Source: Amycolatopsis sp. WQ 127309
GTDB taxonomy: Bacteria > Actinomycetota > Actinomycetes > Mycobacteriales > Pseudonocardiaceae
Length of the DNA: 64,000 nucleotides
NCBI RefSeq assembly: GCF_023023025.1
Contig: NZ_CP095481.1
Span: 3,224,001 to 3,288,000, forward strand
Direction of reading: 5' to 3'
Positions 36,589 through 44,861 of the stretch are shown here, one piece after another. The notes under the pieces were generated by a model. It ran no database searches. It had not been told where the DNA came from and was given only the letters and a program-made list of their open reading frames with translations. Each line of letters starts with the position of its first letter. Positions within the stretch are counted from its first letter, which is position 1. Both the position numbers and the translations under genes were made by a program.

Positions 36589-37653
36589 TTACGCGACCGT
36601 CCAGGTGTCCTTGCCGTGGAGCAGGCCCCGCAGGTCCGGCTTGCGGGCCGCACGAGCTTCCTCGACCTGGGCGCGGGCGCCGTCGTCGTAGGTCGGGCGT
36701 TCGACCTGGCGGAGGATGCCCGTCGGGACGTGGTTCAGGTTCTGGTCACCGAGCCGCGAGAGCGCGAACGCGTACGACGTGTCGGTGATCGCCGGGTCGT
36801 GCACGACGATGTCGTCCTCGCCGATGTCGGCGACCTTCGCGACGTCCAAGCCGCCCCAGTCGCTGCGCTTGACGCCGAACTCCTGGTTCGGCCCGAAGCG
36901 GATCGGCTCGCCGGCGCGCAGCGGGATCAGCCGGGCGGCGGCCTCGTCGGCGTCCTTGAGGACGTCGAACGCGCCGTCGTTGAAGATCGGGCAGTTCTGG
37001 TAGATCTCCACCAGCGCCGACCCGCGGTGCTCCGCCGCGGCCTGCAGGACCTCGGTGAGGCCCTTGCGGTCCGAGTCCATCGCGCGGCCCACGAACGACG
37101 CCTCGGCGCCGATCGCCAGCGACAGCGGGTTGAACGGCGTGTCCACCGAGCCCATCGGGGACGACTTGGTGACCATGCCCGGCCCCGACGTCGGGGAGTA
37201 CTGGCCCTTGGTCAGCCCGTAGATCCGGTTGTTGAACAGCAGGATCTTGATGTTCACGTTGCGGCGCAGCGCGTGGATCAGGTGGTTGCCGCCGATGGAC
37301 AGCGCGTCGCCGTCACCGGTGACGACCCACACGGACAGGTCCGGCCGCGTGGTGGCCAGGCCCGTCGCGATCGCCGGCGCGCGGCCGTGGATCGAGTGCA
37401 TGCCGTAGGTGTTCAGGTAGTACGGGAACCGCGACGAGCAGCCGATCCCCGAGACGAACACGATGTTCTCGCGCTTGAGGCCGAGCGTCGGCAGGAAGGA
37501 CTGGACCGCGTTGAGCACGACGTAGTCGCCGCAGCCGGGGCACCAGCGGACCTCCTGGTCCGACTTGTAGTCCTTGGCCTTCTGCGGTTCGTCGGTGGTG
37601 GGGACGAGATCCAGCCCGCCGGTGGTGGGCAGTCCCAGGTCTATCGCGGTCAC
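36589..37653 (-). CDS. korB: 2-oxoglutarate:ferredoxin oxidoreductase beta subunit (KorB)
   Basis: A 354-aa thiamine-diphosphate subunit. Hallmarks are WCPGCGDYVVLNAVQSFL (cluster cysteines), GIGCSSRFPYYLNTYGMHSIHGRAPAIATG, the ThDP/Mg motif VVTGDGDALSIGGNHLIHALRRN followed by NNRIYGLTKGQYSPTS, and EIYQNCPIFNDGAF. GTG start overlaps the korA stop (GTGA). With KorA it decarboxylates 2-oxoglutarate to succinyl-CoA and reduces ferredoxin, an alternative to the 2-oxoglutarate dehydrogenase complex known from mycobacteria. Confidence 0.95.
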   Translation of the reverse strand: MTAIDLGLPTTGGLDLVPTTDEPQKAKDYKSDQEVRWCPGCGDYVVLNAVQSFLPTLGLKRENIVFVSGIGCSSRFPYYLNTYGMHSIHGRAPAIATGLATTRPDLSVWVVTGDGDALSIGGNHLIHALRRNVNIKILLFNNRIYGLTKGQYSPTSGPGMVTKSSPMGSVDTPFNPLSLAIGAEASFVGRAMDSDRKGLTEVLQAAAEHRGSALVEIYQNCPIFNDGAFDVLKDADEAAARLIPLRAGEPIRFGPNQEFGVKRSDWGGLDVAKVADIGEDDIVVHDPAITDTSYAFALSRLGDQNLNHVPTGILRQVERPTYDDGARAQVEEARAARKPDLRGLLHGKDTWTVA

Positions 37654-39572
37654 TTCACGGCCTCCGTAACGCCGGTGATGATCTCCGAGAACAGGTTCTG
37701 CAGCTCTTCGGCCTTGAACGCCATCCCGGCGACCTTGGTGTGCGAATGGACGTCCACCAGGTACTTCGCGCGCAGCAGCAGGGAGAGCTGACCGAGGTTC
37801 ATCTCCGGCACCACGACCTTGTCGTAGGCGCGCAGGACGTCGCCGAGGTTGGCCGGCAGCGGGTTCAGGTGCCGCAGGTGGGCCTGGGCGATCGGCATGC
37901 CGAGCTTGCGCACCCGGCGGCACGCGGCGCCGATCGGGCCGAAGCTGGAGCCCCAGCCGAGCGCGAGCACCCGGGCCTTGCCGCCGCTCGGGTCGTCGAC
38001 CACGACGTCGGGGACGTCGATGCCGTCGATCTTCGCCTGCCGCAGCCGGACCATCTTGTCGTGGTTGTCCGGGTCGTAGGAGATGTGCCCGGTCCGGTCG
38101 GCCTTCTCCAGCCCGCCGATGCGGTGCTGCAGGCCGGGCGTGCCCGGGATCGCCCACGCGCGGGCGAGCGTCTCGGGGTCGCGGACGTAGGGCCAGAACT
38201 CGCCGGAGTCGTTGTCCGAGTTGGGTTCGGTCGCGAACTCGACACGCAGGTCGGGCAGCGTCTCGACGTCCGGGATCAGCCACGGCTCGGAGCCGTTCGC
38301 GATCGCGCCGTCCGAGAGCAGCAGCACCGGCGTGCGGTACTTCAGCGCGATCCGGGTGGCCTCGACGGCCGCGTCGAAGCAGTCCGCCGGCGACAGCGGC
38401 GCGACGATCGGCACCGGCGACTCGCCGTTGCGGCCGAACATCGCCTGCAGCAGGTCGGCCTGCTCGGTCTTGGTCGGCAGCCCGGTCGACGGGCCACCGC
38501 GCTGGACGTCGATGACGACCAGCGGCAGCTCCATCATCACGCCGAGGCCGATGGTCTCGGACTTCAGCGCGACACCCGGGCCGGACGTCGAGGTGACGCC
38601 GAGCGCGCCGCCGTAGGACGCGCCGAGCGCGGCGCCGATGCCGGCGATCTCGTCCTCGGCCTGGAAGGTGAGGATGCCGAAGTTCTTGTGCTTGGACAGC
38701 TCGTGGAGGATGTCCGACGCCGGGGTGATCGGGTAGGTGCCGAGCAGGATCGGCAGGCCGGACTGCTGTCCGGCGGCCACGAGCCCGTACGCCAGCGCCG
38801 TGTTCCCGGTGATCTGCCGGTAGGTGCCCAGCGCCAGCTTCGCCGGGGCAACCTGGAAGGTCGTCGCGAACGACTCGGTCGTCTCGCCGTAGTTCCAGCC
38901 CGCGCGGAAGGCCAGGATGTTGGCCTCGGCGATGTCCGGCTTCTTGGCGAACTTCTCGCGCAGGAACCGCTCGGTGCCTTCGGTCGGCCGGTGGTACATC
39001 CACGACAGCAGGCCGAGGGCGAACATGTTCTTGCAGCGCTCGGCGTCCTTCTTGCCGAGGCCGGTGTCGGCGAGCGCGCCCTGGGTCAGCGTCGACATGG
39101 CGACCCGGTGCACCTGGTAGGGCTCGAGCGTGTCGTCGTCCAGCGGGTCGGTGGCGTAGCCGACCTTCGTCAGGTTCCGCTTGATGAAGTCGTCGGTGTT
39201 GAGGATGATCGTGCCGCCGCGCGGCACGTCGGCCAGGTTCGCCTTGAGCGCGGCGGGGTTCATCGCCACCAGCACGTCCGGCCGGTCGCCGGGCGTGAGG
39301 ATGTCGTAGTCGGCGAAGTGGACCTGGAACGAGGAGACGCCGGGGATCGTGCCCTGCGGGGCGCGGATCTCGGCGGGGAAGTTCGGCATCGTCGACAGGT
39401 CGTTGCCGAACGCGGCGGCTTCGGACGTGAAGCGGTCGCCGGTCAGCTGCATCCCGTCACCCGAGTCGCCCGCGAACCGGATGACCACCCGGTCCAGCTT
39501 GCTGATCTCGGTGGGCCTGGTCGCGGCGAGCGAGCCGTGACCAGCGCCGTTGCCGTTCGCACTCGTGCTCAT
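37650..39572 (-). CDS. korA: 2-oxoglutarate:ferredoxin oxidoreductase alpha subunit, gamma-alpha fusion (KorA)
   Basis: A 640-aa fusion. Residues about 28-215 are the gamma domain (RVVIRFAGDSGDGMQLTGDRF, MPNFPAEIRAPQGT). The rest is the alpha domain with ITGNTALAYGLVAAGQQ, the signature GTYPITPASDILHELS, EDEIAGIGAALGASYGG, TSTSGPGVALKSETIGLGVM and RGGPSTGLPTKTEQADLLQA. This gamma-alpha fusion is the KorA form of M. tuberculosis (Rv2455c). The first 25 residues are a Gly/Asn/Ser-rich extension. ATG follows GAGGGA. Same operon as korB. Confidence 0.95.
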   Translation of the reverse strand: MSTSANGNGAGHGSLAATRPTEISKLDRVVIRFAGDSGDGMQLTGDRFTSEAAAFGNDLSTMPNFPAEIRAPQGTIPGVSSFQVHFADYDILTPGDRPDVLVAMNPAALKANLADVPRGGTIILNTDDFIKRNLTKVGYATDPLDDDTLEPYQVHRVAMSTLTQGALADTGLGKKDAERCKNMFALGLLSWMYHRPTEGTERFLREKFAKKPDIAEANILAFRAGWNYGETTESFATTFQVAPAKLALGTYRQITGNTALAYGLVAAGQQSGLPILLGTYPITPASDILHELSKHKNFGILTFQAEDEIAGIGAALGASYGGALGVTSTSGPGVALKSETIGLGVMMELPLVVIDVQRGGPSTGLPTKTEQADLLQAMFGRNGESPVPIVAPLSPADCFDAAVEATRIALKYRTPVLLLSDGAIANGSEPWLIPDVETLPDLRVEFATEPNSDNDSGEFWPYVRDPETLARAWAIPGTPGLQHRIGGLEKADRTGHISYDPDNHDKMVRLRQAKIDGIDVPDVVVDDPSGGKARVLALGWGSSFGPIGAACRRVRKLGMPIAQAHLRHLNPLPANLGDVLRAYDKVVVPEMNLGQLSLLLRAKYLVDVHSHTKVAGMAFKAEELQNLFSEIITGVTEAVK

Positions 39573-39836
39573 GGGTCAGGGATTCCCTCTCTCCCGACGT
39601 TGCGGCCTTCGGTCGCCTCTGCCCGGTGTCATGACAGTCGGGACACCAGGCCCTATCACGAGGTTAGCTCGCCCTTGACCACGATGTTCCCAGTGTCCCG
39701 AGTCCCGGACGACCTCTTCGCTGCGCTAGTGGTTCTTCTCTGCTGGTCCGGCAAATACCTGTAACCGATGGTAACGGTTAACTGTCACGAGGCGTTGTGA
39801 CGCGCATCTCCCGCGTCACGTCCACGTGGTGAGAAC
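39573..39836 (-). promoter_or_regulatory. korAB upstream region
   Basis: This gene-free 264 bp lies between korA and the stop of the enoyl-CoA hydratase gene. TAACCT (complement of 39661-39666) is a plausible korA -10, giving about 83 nt of leader. Further upstream is an AT-richer segment (about 39755-39785) with imperfect GTAACCGATG/GTAACGGTTA repeats that could bind a regulator. GTGACGC (39797-39803) and GCGTCAC (39813-39819) form a small hairpin next to the upstream gene's stop. All of this is pattern-based. Confidence 0.35.
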
Positions 39837-40601
39837 TCACGGGCCGGACCGGATCCGGGCCCGCATCGCCGCCAGCCGCTCGGCGAACTCCGGGGACGCC
39901 AGCGACGCCAGCTGCGGCTCGATCTCGACGTCCACGGCGTCGGCGTGCGCGGCCAGCGAGGCGGTCGCCCGCAGGCTGCGCTTGGTGGCCAGCAGGGCCT
40001 CGCGCGGCGCGGCGACGGACGGAGCCGCGAGCTCCCGCGCGGCGGCGAGCAGGTCGTCGTGCCCGCCGTCGACCACGCGCAGCGCCAGCCCGGCGCGCAC
40101 CGCCGCCTCGGCGTCCAGGGGCTGCCCGAACAACGTCATGGCGGCGGCCTGCTGCGGGCCGGCCAGCCGCTGCGTCATCCACGTCATCCCGCCACCGGGG
40201 TGCAGGCCCAGCTCCAGGAACCGCGCGACGAACTTCGCGCGCGGCCCGGCCAGCCGGACGTCCGCGGCGAGGGCGAGGTTCAGCCCGGCGCCGACGGCCG
40301 CGCCGCCGACCGCCGCGATCGTCGGCAGCGTGCAGCGCGCGACGGAGAGGAAGCCTTCGTAGATGGCGCGCAGGCCGGCCTCGTCGGCCGCGCCCAGCGC
40401 GGAGAGGTCGGCCCCGGCGCAGAACGCCGGCGGGGTCCCGGTGACCACGACGGCGTGCACCGACTCGTCCCGCTCCGCGGCCGCGACGGCGTCCGCGAGC
40501 TGCGAAGACAGCGTGAGCGTCAGCGCGTTGCGGCTGCCGGGCGCGTCGACGGTCAGCAGGGCGACGCCGCCCGCGTGCTCGCTGACGATGCTGTCGGTCA
40601 T
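39837..40601 (-). CDS. Enoyl-CoA hydratase/isomerase family protein
   Basis: A 254-aa crotonase. It has [21 protein letters not shown], the oxyanion-hole segment [48 protein letters not shown] and [36 protein letters not shown]. The two glutamates of true hydratases are not both evident: the position after [17 protein letters not shown] carries Phe-Leu-Glu-Leu-Gly-Leu-His-Pro, typical of family members with one acid. The reaction may be hydration or isomerisation in fatty-acid or polyketide-type catabolism. Confidence 0.88.
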   Translation of the reverse strand: MTDSIVSEHAGGVALLTVDAPGSRNALTLTLSSQLADAVAAAERDESVHAVVVTGTPPAFCAGADLSALGAADEAGLRAIYEGFLSVARCTLPTIAAVGGAAVGAGLNLALAADVRLAGPRAKFVARFLELGLHPGGGMTWMTQRLAGPQQAAAMTLFGQPLDAEAAVRAGLALRVVDGGHDDLLAAARELAAPSVAAPREALLATKRSLRATASLAAHADAVDVEIEPQLASLASPEFAERLAAMRARIRSGP

Positions 40602-40655
40602 GGGAGTAAGGGTGGCACGAGGCGGTCGTCGCCTTGCTCGGGTATGACTGGAGGG

Positions 40656-41039
40656 ATGGGGGAACTGGTCGGAGCCCTGGTCCGGGGGTTCATCGTGCTG
40701 GCGGGAAACGTCCTGACGATGATCGACACGGCCGAGCTCTTCGGAGCCCGCCGCCGATCGGCGCGCCGGAAGGCGTTGAGCCGAGGCGAGCAGGCGAAGA
40801 TCCCGTGCGTCCTACGGGACCCGACCCTGACGGACGGCCGAGAACAGCAGGGCAGGCTCCTCGTCGGGTCGGGCCACGTCCAGTGGCTGGCCCCGGGACG
40901 GCCACCGGCGCCGTTCGAGCCGGGAGAGCTGACGATGCAGGCGGTGGACGAGCAGGCGATCACGTTCACCGCGGGCCGCACAGAGCTGCGCCTGCACCCG
41001 GACGAAGCCCCGGCGGTACTCCGAGCCCTGGGCGGCTGA
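40656..41039 (+). CDS. Small conserved hypothetical protein with one membrane helix
   Basis: A 127-aa protein starting at ATG 40656 (ATG 40644 in the same frame is the alternative). The N-terminus [21 protein letters not shown] forms one membrane-associated helix, followed by a basic segment ([14 protein letters not shown]) and a small beta-rich domain. There, [28 protein letters not shown] and [15 protein letters not shown] look like a PH-like or DUF2550-like fold. Divergent from the enoyl-CoA hydratase. No catalytic motif is seen; function unknown. Confidence 0.6.
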   Translation: MGELVGALVRGFIVLAGNVLTMIDTAELFGARRRSARRKALSRGEQAKIPCVLRDPTLTDGREQQGRLLVGSGHVQWLAPGRPPAPFEPGELTMQAVDEQAITFTAGRTELRLHPDEAPAVLRALGG

Positions 41040-41242
41040 GACGCCTTGGGCGGCTGAGCTGCCAAAACTGTCGGTACCCGCCGCTACGCTGGAAGACGGG
41101 GGGCGCCGCCCCGCGCAATTTCGCGCGACCAGCCATCGCGCAGCCGGGAGGCGCGACCAGCGCCGGATCCCGGGCCCGGCGAACGGCGGATTCCGGTCAG
41201 CAGACGCTTCCGCGATCTTCGCGCCACTGGCGACCGGCCGTG

Positions 41243-41698
41243 TCACTCCTCCGGCGTCGGCGGGCGTTCGAGCAGCCGGGACAGCACGACCGTCGACACC
41301 GTCCGGTCCACGATCTCCAGCCCGCGCAGCCGCTCCAGCGCCGTCTCCAGGTGGTGGATGTCGGCGGCCCGCAGGTGGACGATCGCGTCCGCCGCACCCG
41401 AGACCGTGTACGCCGCGACCACCTCGGGCAGCGGTTCCAGCCGCGCGCGGATGCGGGCCGGGGTGATGTTGCCCTGGCACGTGACCTCGACGAACGCCTC
41501 CGTGCCCCAGCCCAGCGCCTCCGGGTCGACGACCGCCGTGAAGCCGCGCAGGATGCCGGTTTCGAGCAGCCGGTCGACCCGTCGTTTGACCGCCGGCGCG
41601 GACAGCCCGACGACCTTGCCGATCTCGGCGTAGCTCGATCGGGCGTTCGCCACGAGGCACGAAACGATTCGCTGGTCGATGGTGTTCACACGCAACAC
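41243..41698 (-). CDS. Lrp/AsnC-family transcriptional regulator
   Basis: A 151-aa regulator. The helix-turn-helix (about residues 5-50) reads IDQRIVSCLVANARSSYAEIGKVVGLSAPAVKRRVDRLLETGIL. The RAM ligand-binding domain follows, with GWGTEAFVEVTCQGN, VVAAYTVSGAADAIVHLRA and a C-terminal helix. Lrp-like proteins sense amino acids. It is divergent (65-bp gap) from an arginine/dimethylarginine hydrolase, so arginine-pool sensing is the natural guess. GTG 41698 has TATCTG 6 nt upstream, a weak leaderless signal. A GTG three codons in is possible. Confidence 0.88.
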   Translation of the reverse strand: MLRVNTIDQRIVSCLVANARSSYAEIGKVVGLSAPAVKRRVDRLLETGILRGFTAVVDPEALGWGTEAFVEVTCQGNITPARIRARLEPLPEVVAAYTVSGAADAIVHLRAADIHHLETALERLRGLEIVDRTVSTVVLSRLLERPPTPEE

Positions 41699-41751
41699 TT
41701 AGCACAGATACGCGCAGCGAACAGCGATTGATTGCGAGTTTCGGCCTCGCT

Positions 41752-41757
41752 TACCCT
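41752..41757 (+). promoter_or_regulatory. -10 of a leaderless promoter for the amidinohydrolase gene
   Basis: TACCCT ends 6 nt before ATG 41764. The 65-bp gap to the divergent AsnC-type gene contains short direct or inverted elements around GCGAACAGCGATTGATTGCG (41717-41736) that could be regulator half-sites. No ribosome binding site is present. Confidence 0.45.
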
Positions 41758-41763
41758 GCTTTC

Positions 41764-42615
41764 ATGCAGGGATCACAGCCCTTGGCCGCTCGCGTACCGA
41801 CCACCCGCCGATACCTGATGTGCCCGCCGCGGTTCTTCGCGGTGGACTACGTGATCAACCCCTGGATGGACCCGACCCAGCCGGTCAGCGCCGACGTCGC
41901 CGTCGCGCAGTGGACCGAGCTGCGTGACACCTACCGCCGTCTCGGCCACACCGTCGAGGAGATCGACCCGCAGCCGGGGCTGCCCGACATGGTCTTCGCC
42001 GCGAACTCCGGCACGGTCGTCGACGGCCGCGTCCTCGGCTCGCGGTTCCGCGCGCCGCAGCGCACTGCGGAGGCCGAGCACTTCCGCCGCTGGTTCGTCG
42101 AACACGGCTACCGCGACATCACCATGCCGGAGAAGATCAACGAGGCCGAGGGCGACTTCGCCTGGACCGGCGGCCTGCTGCTGGCCGGCACCGGTTTCCG
42201 CACCGACCCGGCCGCGCACGCCGAGGCGCAGGAGGTCCTCGGCGTCCCGGTCGTCTCGCTGAACCTGGTCGACCCGCGCTACTACCACCTCGACACGGCG
42301 TTGTTCGTGCTCGCCGAGGCGACCGACACGACGCGCGCGCAGATCGTCTACTACCCGGCGGCGTTCTCCGCGGGATCACGCCGCGTGCTCGAGCGGCTGT
42401 TCCCGGACGCCGTCCTCGCGACCGCCGCCGACGCCGAGTGCTTCGGGTTGAACGGGGTGTCCGACGGCCGGAACGTCGTCCTCCCCGTCGAGGCCACTCG
42501 ACTGGGTGAACTGCTCGCCGAGCGTGGGTACGAGCCGGTCTACGTCGACATCTCTGAGCTGCGGAAAGCCGGCGGCGGGCCGAAGTGCTGCACCCTGGAA
42601 ATCAGGAAAGGCTGA
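41764..42615 (+). CDS. Dimethylarginine dimethylaminohydrolase / amidinohydrolase-fold protein
   Basis: A 283-aa member of the arginine-deiminase/DDAH pentein superfamily. Visible features are RRYLMCPPRFFAVDYVINPW, LPDMVFAANSGTVVDGRVLGSRF (substrate-binding FAANxG), EGDFAWTGGLLLAGTGFRTD, the catalytic His region RYYHLDTALFVLAEAT and the nucleophile cysteine in GGPKCCTLEIRKG near residue 275. These enzymes hydrolyse methylarginine or arginine to citrulline (or ornithine in related forms). Divergent pairing with an AsnC regulator is common for amino-acid catabolic genes. Confidence 0.88.
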   Translation: MQGSQPLAARVPTTRRYLMCPPRFFAVDYVINPWMDPTQPVSADVAVAQWTELRDTYRRLGHTVEEIDPQPGLPDMVFAANSGTVVDGRVLGSRFRAPQRTAEAEHFRRWFVEHGYRDITMPEKINEAEGDFAWTGGLLLAGTGFRTDPAAHAEAQEVLGVPVVSLNLVDPRYYHLDTALFVLAEATDTTRAQIVYYPAAFSAGSRRVLERLFPDAVLATAADAECFGLNGVSDGRNVVLPVEATRLGELLAERGYEPVYVDISELRKAGGGPKCCTLEIRKG

Positions 42616-42696
42616 TTGCCGGAAAAAGGGTGTAACTCACCCGTTTGCTTCCGCGATTAATCGGGGTAACAGCTCGACTACTCGCGGTGGCAGGGG

Positions 42697-43353
42697 GTGG
42701 AAGCGGTGGCGGTGAACTTCGCCATGCACGGGATCGGCCGGCCGGCTCGCCAGCTCGAGCCGGGGGAGAACGAACGCTGGGTGACGGTCGAGCAGTTCGA
42801 CCGCATCCTCGACGCGGTCGAGGAACGCGCGGACGTCCACCTGACCTTCGACGACGGCAACGAGTCCGACGTCGAGATCGCGCTGCCCCGGCTCGTGGAG
42901 CGCGGGCTGACGGCGGAGTTCTTCCCGCTCGCCGGCCGTCTCGGGCAGCGCGGCTACCTGGACCGCGACGCCCTGCGCGACCTGGCCCGCGCCGGCATGG
43001 AGATCGGCTCGCACGGCTGGGAGCCGCGCGACTGGCGCCGCCTCGACGACCGCCACGCGCGCCGGGAGCTGACGGACGCCCCGAAGCTGCTGGGCGACCT
43101 GTGCGGCCGGCCGGTGCGGCGGTACTCGCTGCCGTTCGGCGCTTACGACCGCCGGGTGCTGGACCGGCTGCGTGAGGCGGGCGCGACACGGGTGTACGCG
43201 AGCGACAGCGGCGAGACCAGCCGCGACGGCTGGCTGCAGCCGCGGACGGAGCTGCGACACGACCTCGACCAGGAGTGGCTGGACGGCGTGCTGTCCGGCG
43301 GCCGCCGGCGAGGGCAGTGGATGCGACGGCTGTTTCGACGAGCTGACAGTTAG
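42697..43353 (+). CDS. Polysaccharide deacetylase (CE4) family protein
   Basis: A 218-aa NodB-homology protein. Motif 1 is intact as DVHLTFDDGNESDVEIALP (catalytic base and metal Asp). Motif 2, usually SHxxxH, reads EIGSHGWEPRDWRRL, with Pro where the second metal histidine is expected, so metal binding and activity are in doubt. YSLPFGAYDRRVLDRLREAGA is motif 3. No signal peptide is visible, so it may be cytoplasmic. GTG start follows AGGGGG. It lies upstream of a chitosanase, 243 bp apart, suggesting a link to chitin/chitosan or an N-acetylated polysaccharide. Confidence 0.8.
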   Translation: MEAVAVNFAMHGIGRPARQLEPGENERWVTVEQFDRILDAVEERADVHLTFDDGNESDVEIALPRLVERGLTAEFFPLAGRLGQRGYLDRDALRDLARAGMEIGSHGWEPRDWRRLDDRHARRELTDAPKLLGDLCGRPVRRYSLPFGAYDRRVLDRLREAGATRVYASDSGETSRDGWLQPRTELRHDLDQEWLDGVLSGGRRRGQWMRRLFRRADS

Positions 43354-43364
43354 TCGGTATAACC

Positions 43365-43396
43365 GTCTGCCGGTCTGCCGGTCTGCCGGTCTGCCG
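43365..43396. repeat. Tandem repeat: four copies of GTCTGCCG
   Basis: The 8-bp unit repeats exactly four times from 43365 to 43396 and then a further GTC. It lies in the gap between the deacetylase and chitosanase genes. The unit length equals that of the array at 5421-5580, though the sequence differs. Confidence 0.9.
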
Positions 43397-43516
43397 GTCA
43401 GTCCGTCTTCCCGGTGGTCGGAACACGTCCCGAGCCGGTTCGACGAGGCCGCGTCCGGTGAGCAGCGTTTTCGTCAAGTCCCGCCGGATGCTGGGAAATT
43501 CTCGTACCTCTGGGTC

Positions 43517-43576
43517 TTGAACCCGTCACCGTCCGGGGTGCATCCTGTGTGCTCGCCGCCGTAAGGAAAGTTTCCT
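43517..43576 (+). promoter_or_regulatory. Probable chitosanase promoter and operator palindrome
   Basis: TTGAAC (43517-43522) and CATCCT (43541-43546), 18 bp apart, are a possible promoter. Downstream, AGGAAA-G-TTTCCT (43564-43576) is an inverted repeat with one central base, placed just after the predicted transcript start. The same palindrome type is remembered upstream of exported hydrolase genes in actinomycetes. That is recollection, not a search result. The ribosome binding site of the chitosanase (AAAGGGAG) follows. Confidence 0.4.
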
Positions 43577-43596
43577 AACTAAAGGGAGCACCAGGT

Positions 43597-44316
43597 ATGC
43601 GGAAACTGATCCTGCTCGCGACCATGGCGCTGGCCGCGGCCGTGATGCCCTCGGCTCTCGCGTCGGCTGCCCCGGCTCCGGCTCCGGCCACCTCGGCGCA
43701 GACCGCCGCGGCGCCGGCCTCCGTCGAAGCCGGTCCGACCGCGGCGCAGCTGCTGGCCAAGACGAACAGCTGCACCCAGGTCTCCAGCGGCAAGTACAAG
43801 ACGGACGAGGACGTCTCGGCCAAGACGGTCGCCGTCTGTGACGCCAACGGTGCGGTCTTCTGGAAGGCCGACATGGACATCGACTGCGACGGCCAGCGCA
43901 CGACGCAGTGCAACGAGGACACCGACTGCTGCTACCAGGACGACACGGCGTTCCACCAGTCCGACGGCAAGCCGCTCAGTGCCGCGAAGCTGCCCTACAT
44001 CGTCGTGCCGAGCTCGAGCAGCATCTGGAAGTACACCTCGTCGCAGCTGAAGGGCGGCGGGTCCTGCGCGGTGATCTACAACGGCAAGATCGAGTACGCG
44101 GTCATCGGCGACACCGGCCCGACCCAGATCATCGGCGAAGCCTCCTACGCGACGGCGAAGGATCTCGGCATCAACCCGGACCCGTCCAACGGTGGCACCG
44201 ACTCCGGTGTGACGTACATCTGCTTCAAGAACTCGACCGTCTCCCCGATCGAGAACCACGCCAATGCGATCAGCAAGGGCGAAAGCCTCGCCACGACTTT
44301 CGTGAACAACAACTGA
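43597..44316 (+). CDS. Secreted GH75-type chitosanase
   Basis: A 239-aa exported protein. The signal peptide (RKLILLATMALAAAVMPSALASA) is followed by an Ala/Pro/Thr linker to about residue 50. The catalytic part matches family GH75: AVCDANGAVFWKADMDIDCDGQ with conserved acidic residues, CCYQDDTAFHQSDGKPLSA, YIVVPSSSSIWKYT, and the second acid region CAVIYNGKIEYAVIGDTGPTQIIGEAS. There are several cysteine pairs. GH75 hydrolyses chitosan, the product of chitin deacetylation, so the CE4 protein upstream is a plausible partner. A strong hairpin follows the gene. Confidence 0.88.
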   Translation: MRKLILLATMALAAAVMPSALASAAPAPAPATSAQTAAAPASVEAGPTAAQLLAKTNSCTQVSSGKYKTDEDVSAKTVAVCDANGAVFWKADMDIDCDGQRTTQCNEDTDCCYQDDTAFHQSDGKPLSAAKLPYIVVPSSSSIWKYTSSQLKGGGSCAVIYNGKIEYAVIGDTGPTQIIGEASYATAKDLGINPDPSNGGTDSGVTYICFKNSTVSPIENHANAISKGESLATTFVNNN

Positions 44317-44335
44317 CGCACGGCACCGCACGACA

Positions 44336-44378
44336 CAGCCGGGGCCGATCCGTACAAGACGCGGGCCGGCCCCGGCTG
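44336..44378 (+). terminator. Hairpin terminator after the chitosanase
   Basis: CAGCCGGGGCCG (44336-44347) and CGGCCCCGGCTG (44367-44378) are exact inverted copies with a 19-nt loop. It lies 20 bp after the chitosanase stop, just before the next gene's ATG at 44392. No T tract follows, as is common for actinobacterial terminators. Confidence 0.75.
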
Positions 44379-44391
44379 CTGTGCTGGGCCC

Positions 44392-44664
44392 ATGAGCGAA
44401 CTGCTGAAGCTGGCCAACATCGGCCCGGCGATGGTCCGCGACCTGAGCCGGCTCGGCATCACCGAACCCGCCCAGCTCGCCGGGCGCGACCCGGTTGAAC
44501 TGTACGAACGCCTCTGCGCCACCGACGGCCGCCGGCACGACCCCTGCGTGCTCGACACCTTCATGTCGGCGGTCGACCAAGCCGACGGCGCGCCGCCCCG
44601 GCCGTGGTGGACGTACACCCCGGAACGGAAACGGCTTCTCGGGGATCTGTCCGGGGGCCGCTGA
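44392..44664 (+). CDS. Small helix-hairpin-helix protein (Cdd1/pathogenicity-locus type)
   Basis: A 90-aa protein with a helix-hairpin-helix fold: LLKLANIGPAMVRDLSRLGITEPAQLAGRDPVELYERLCATDGRRHDPCVLDTFMSAV. It matches the small Cdd1-like family (PF11731 as I remember). The conserved Gly-Pro-Ala of the hairpin and the DPCVLD segment are present. Function is unknown; HhH domains usually bind DNA non-specifically. It sits alone between two unrelated units. Confidence 0.75.
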   Translation: MSELLKLANIGPAMVRDLSRLGITEPAQLAGRDPVELYERLCATDGRRHDPCVLDTFMSAVDQADGAPPRPWWTYTPERKRLLGDLSGGR

Positions 44665-44861
44665 CGAGAACTGCGCCGAACGCGTTGCCCGTCCACCTGC
44701 AAGATGCAATTCCGGGGCGAATCGAGACGCGATTCTTACCGGAAAACTGTTGCGCCTCACGGCCGTCTCACGCATTACCCCGTTCGCGGCCCTCGCGGTA
44801 ACGATCCAGGGGGGCTCGCCGACCAACTCATGGGTCGCGTGGGAAAAGCGGAGGTTTTGGC

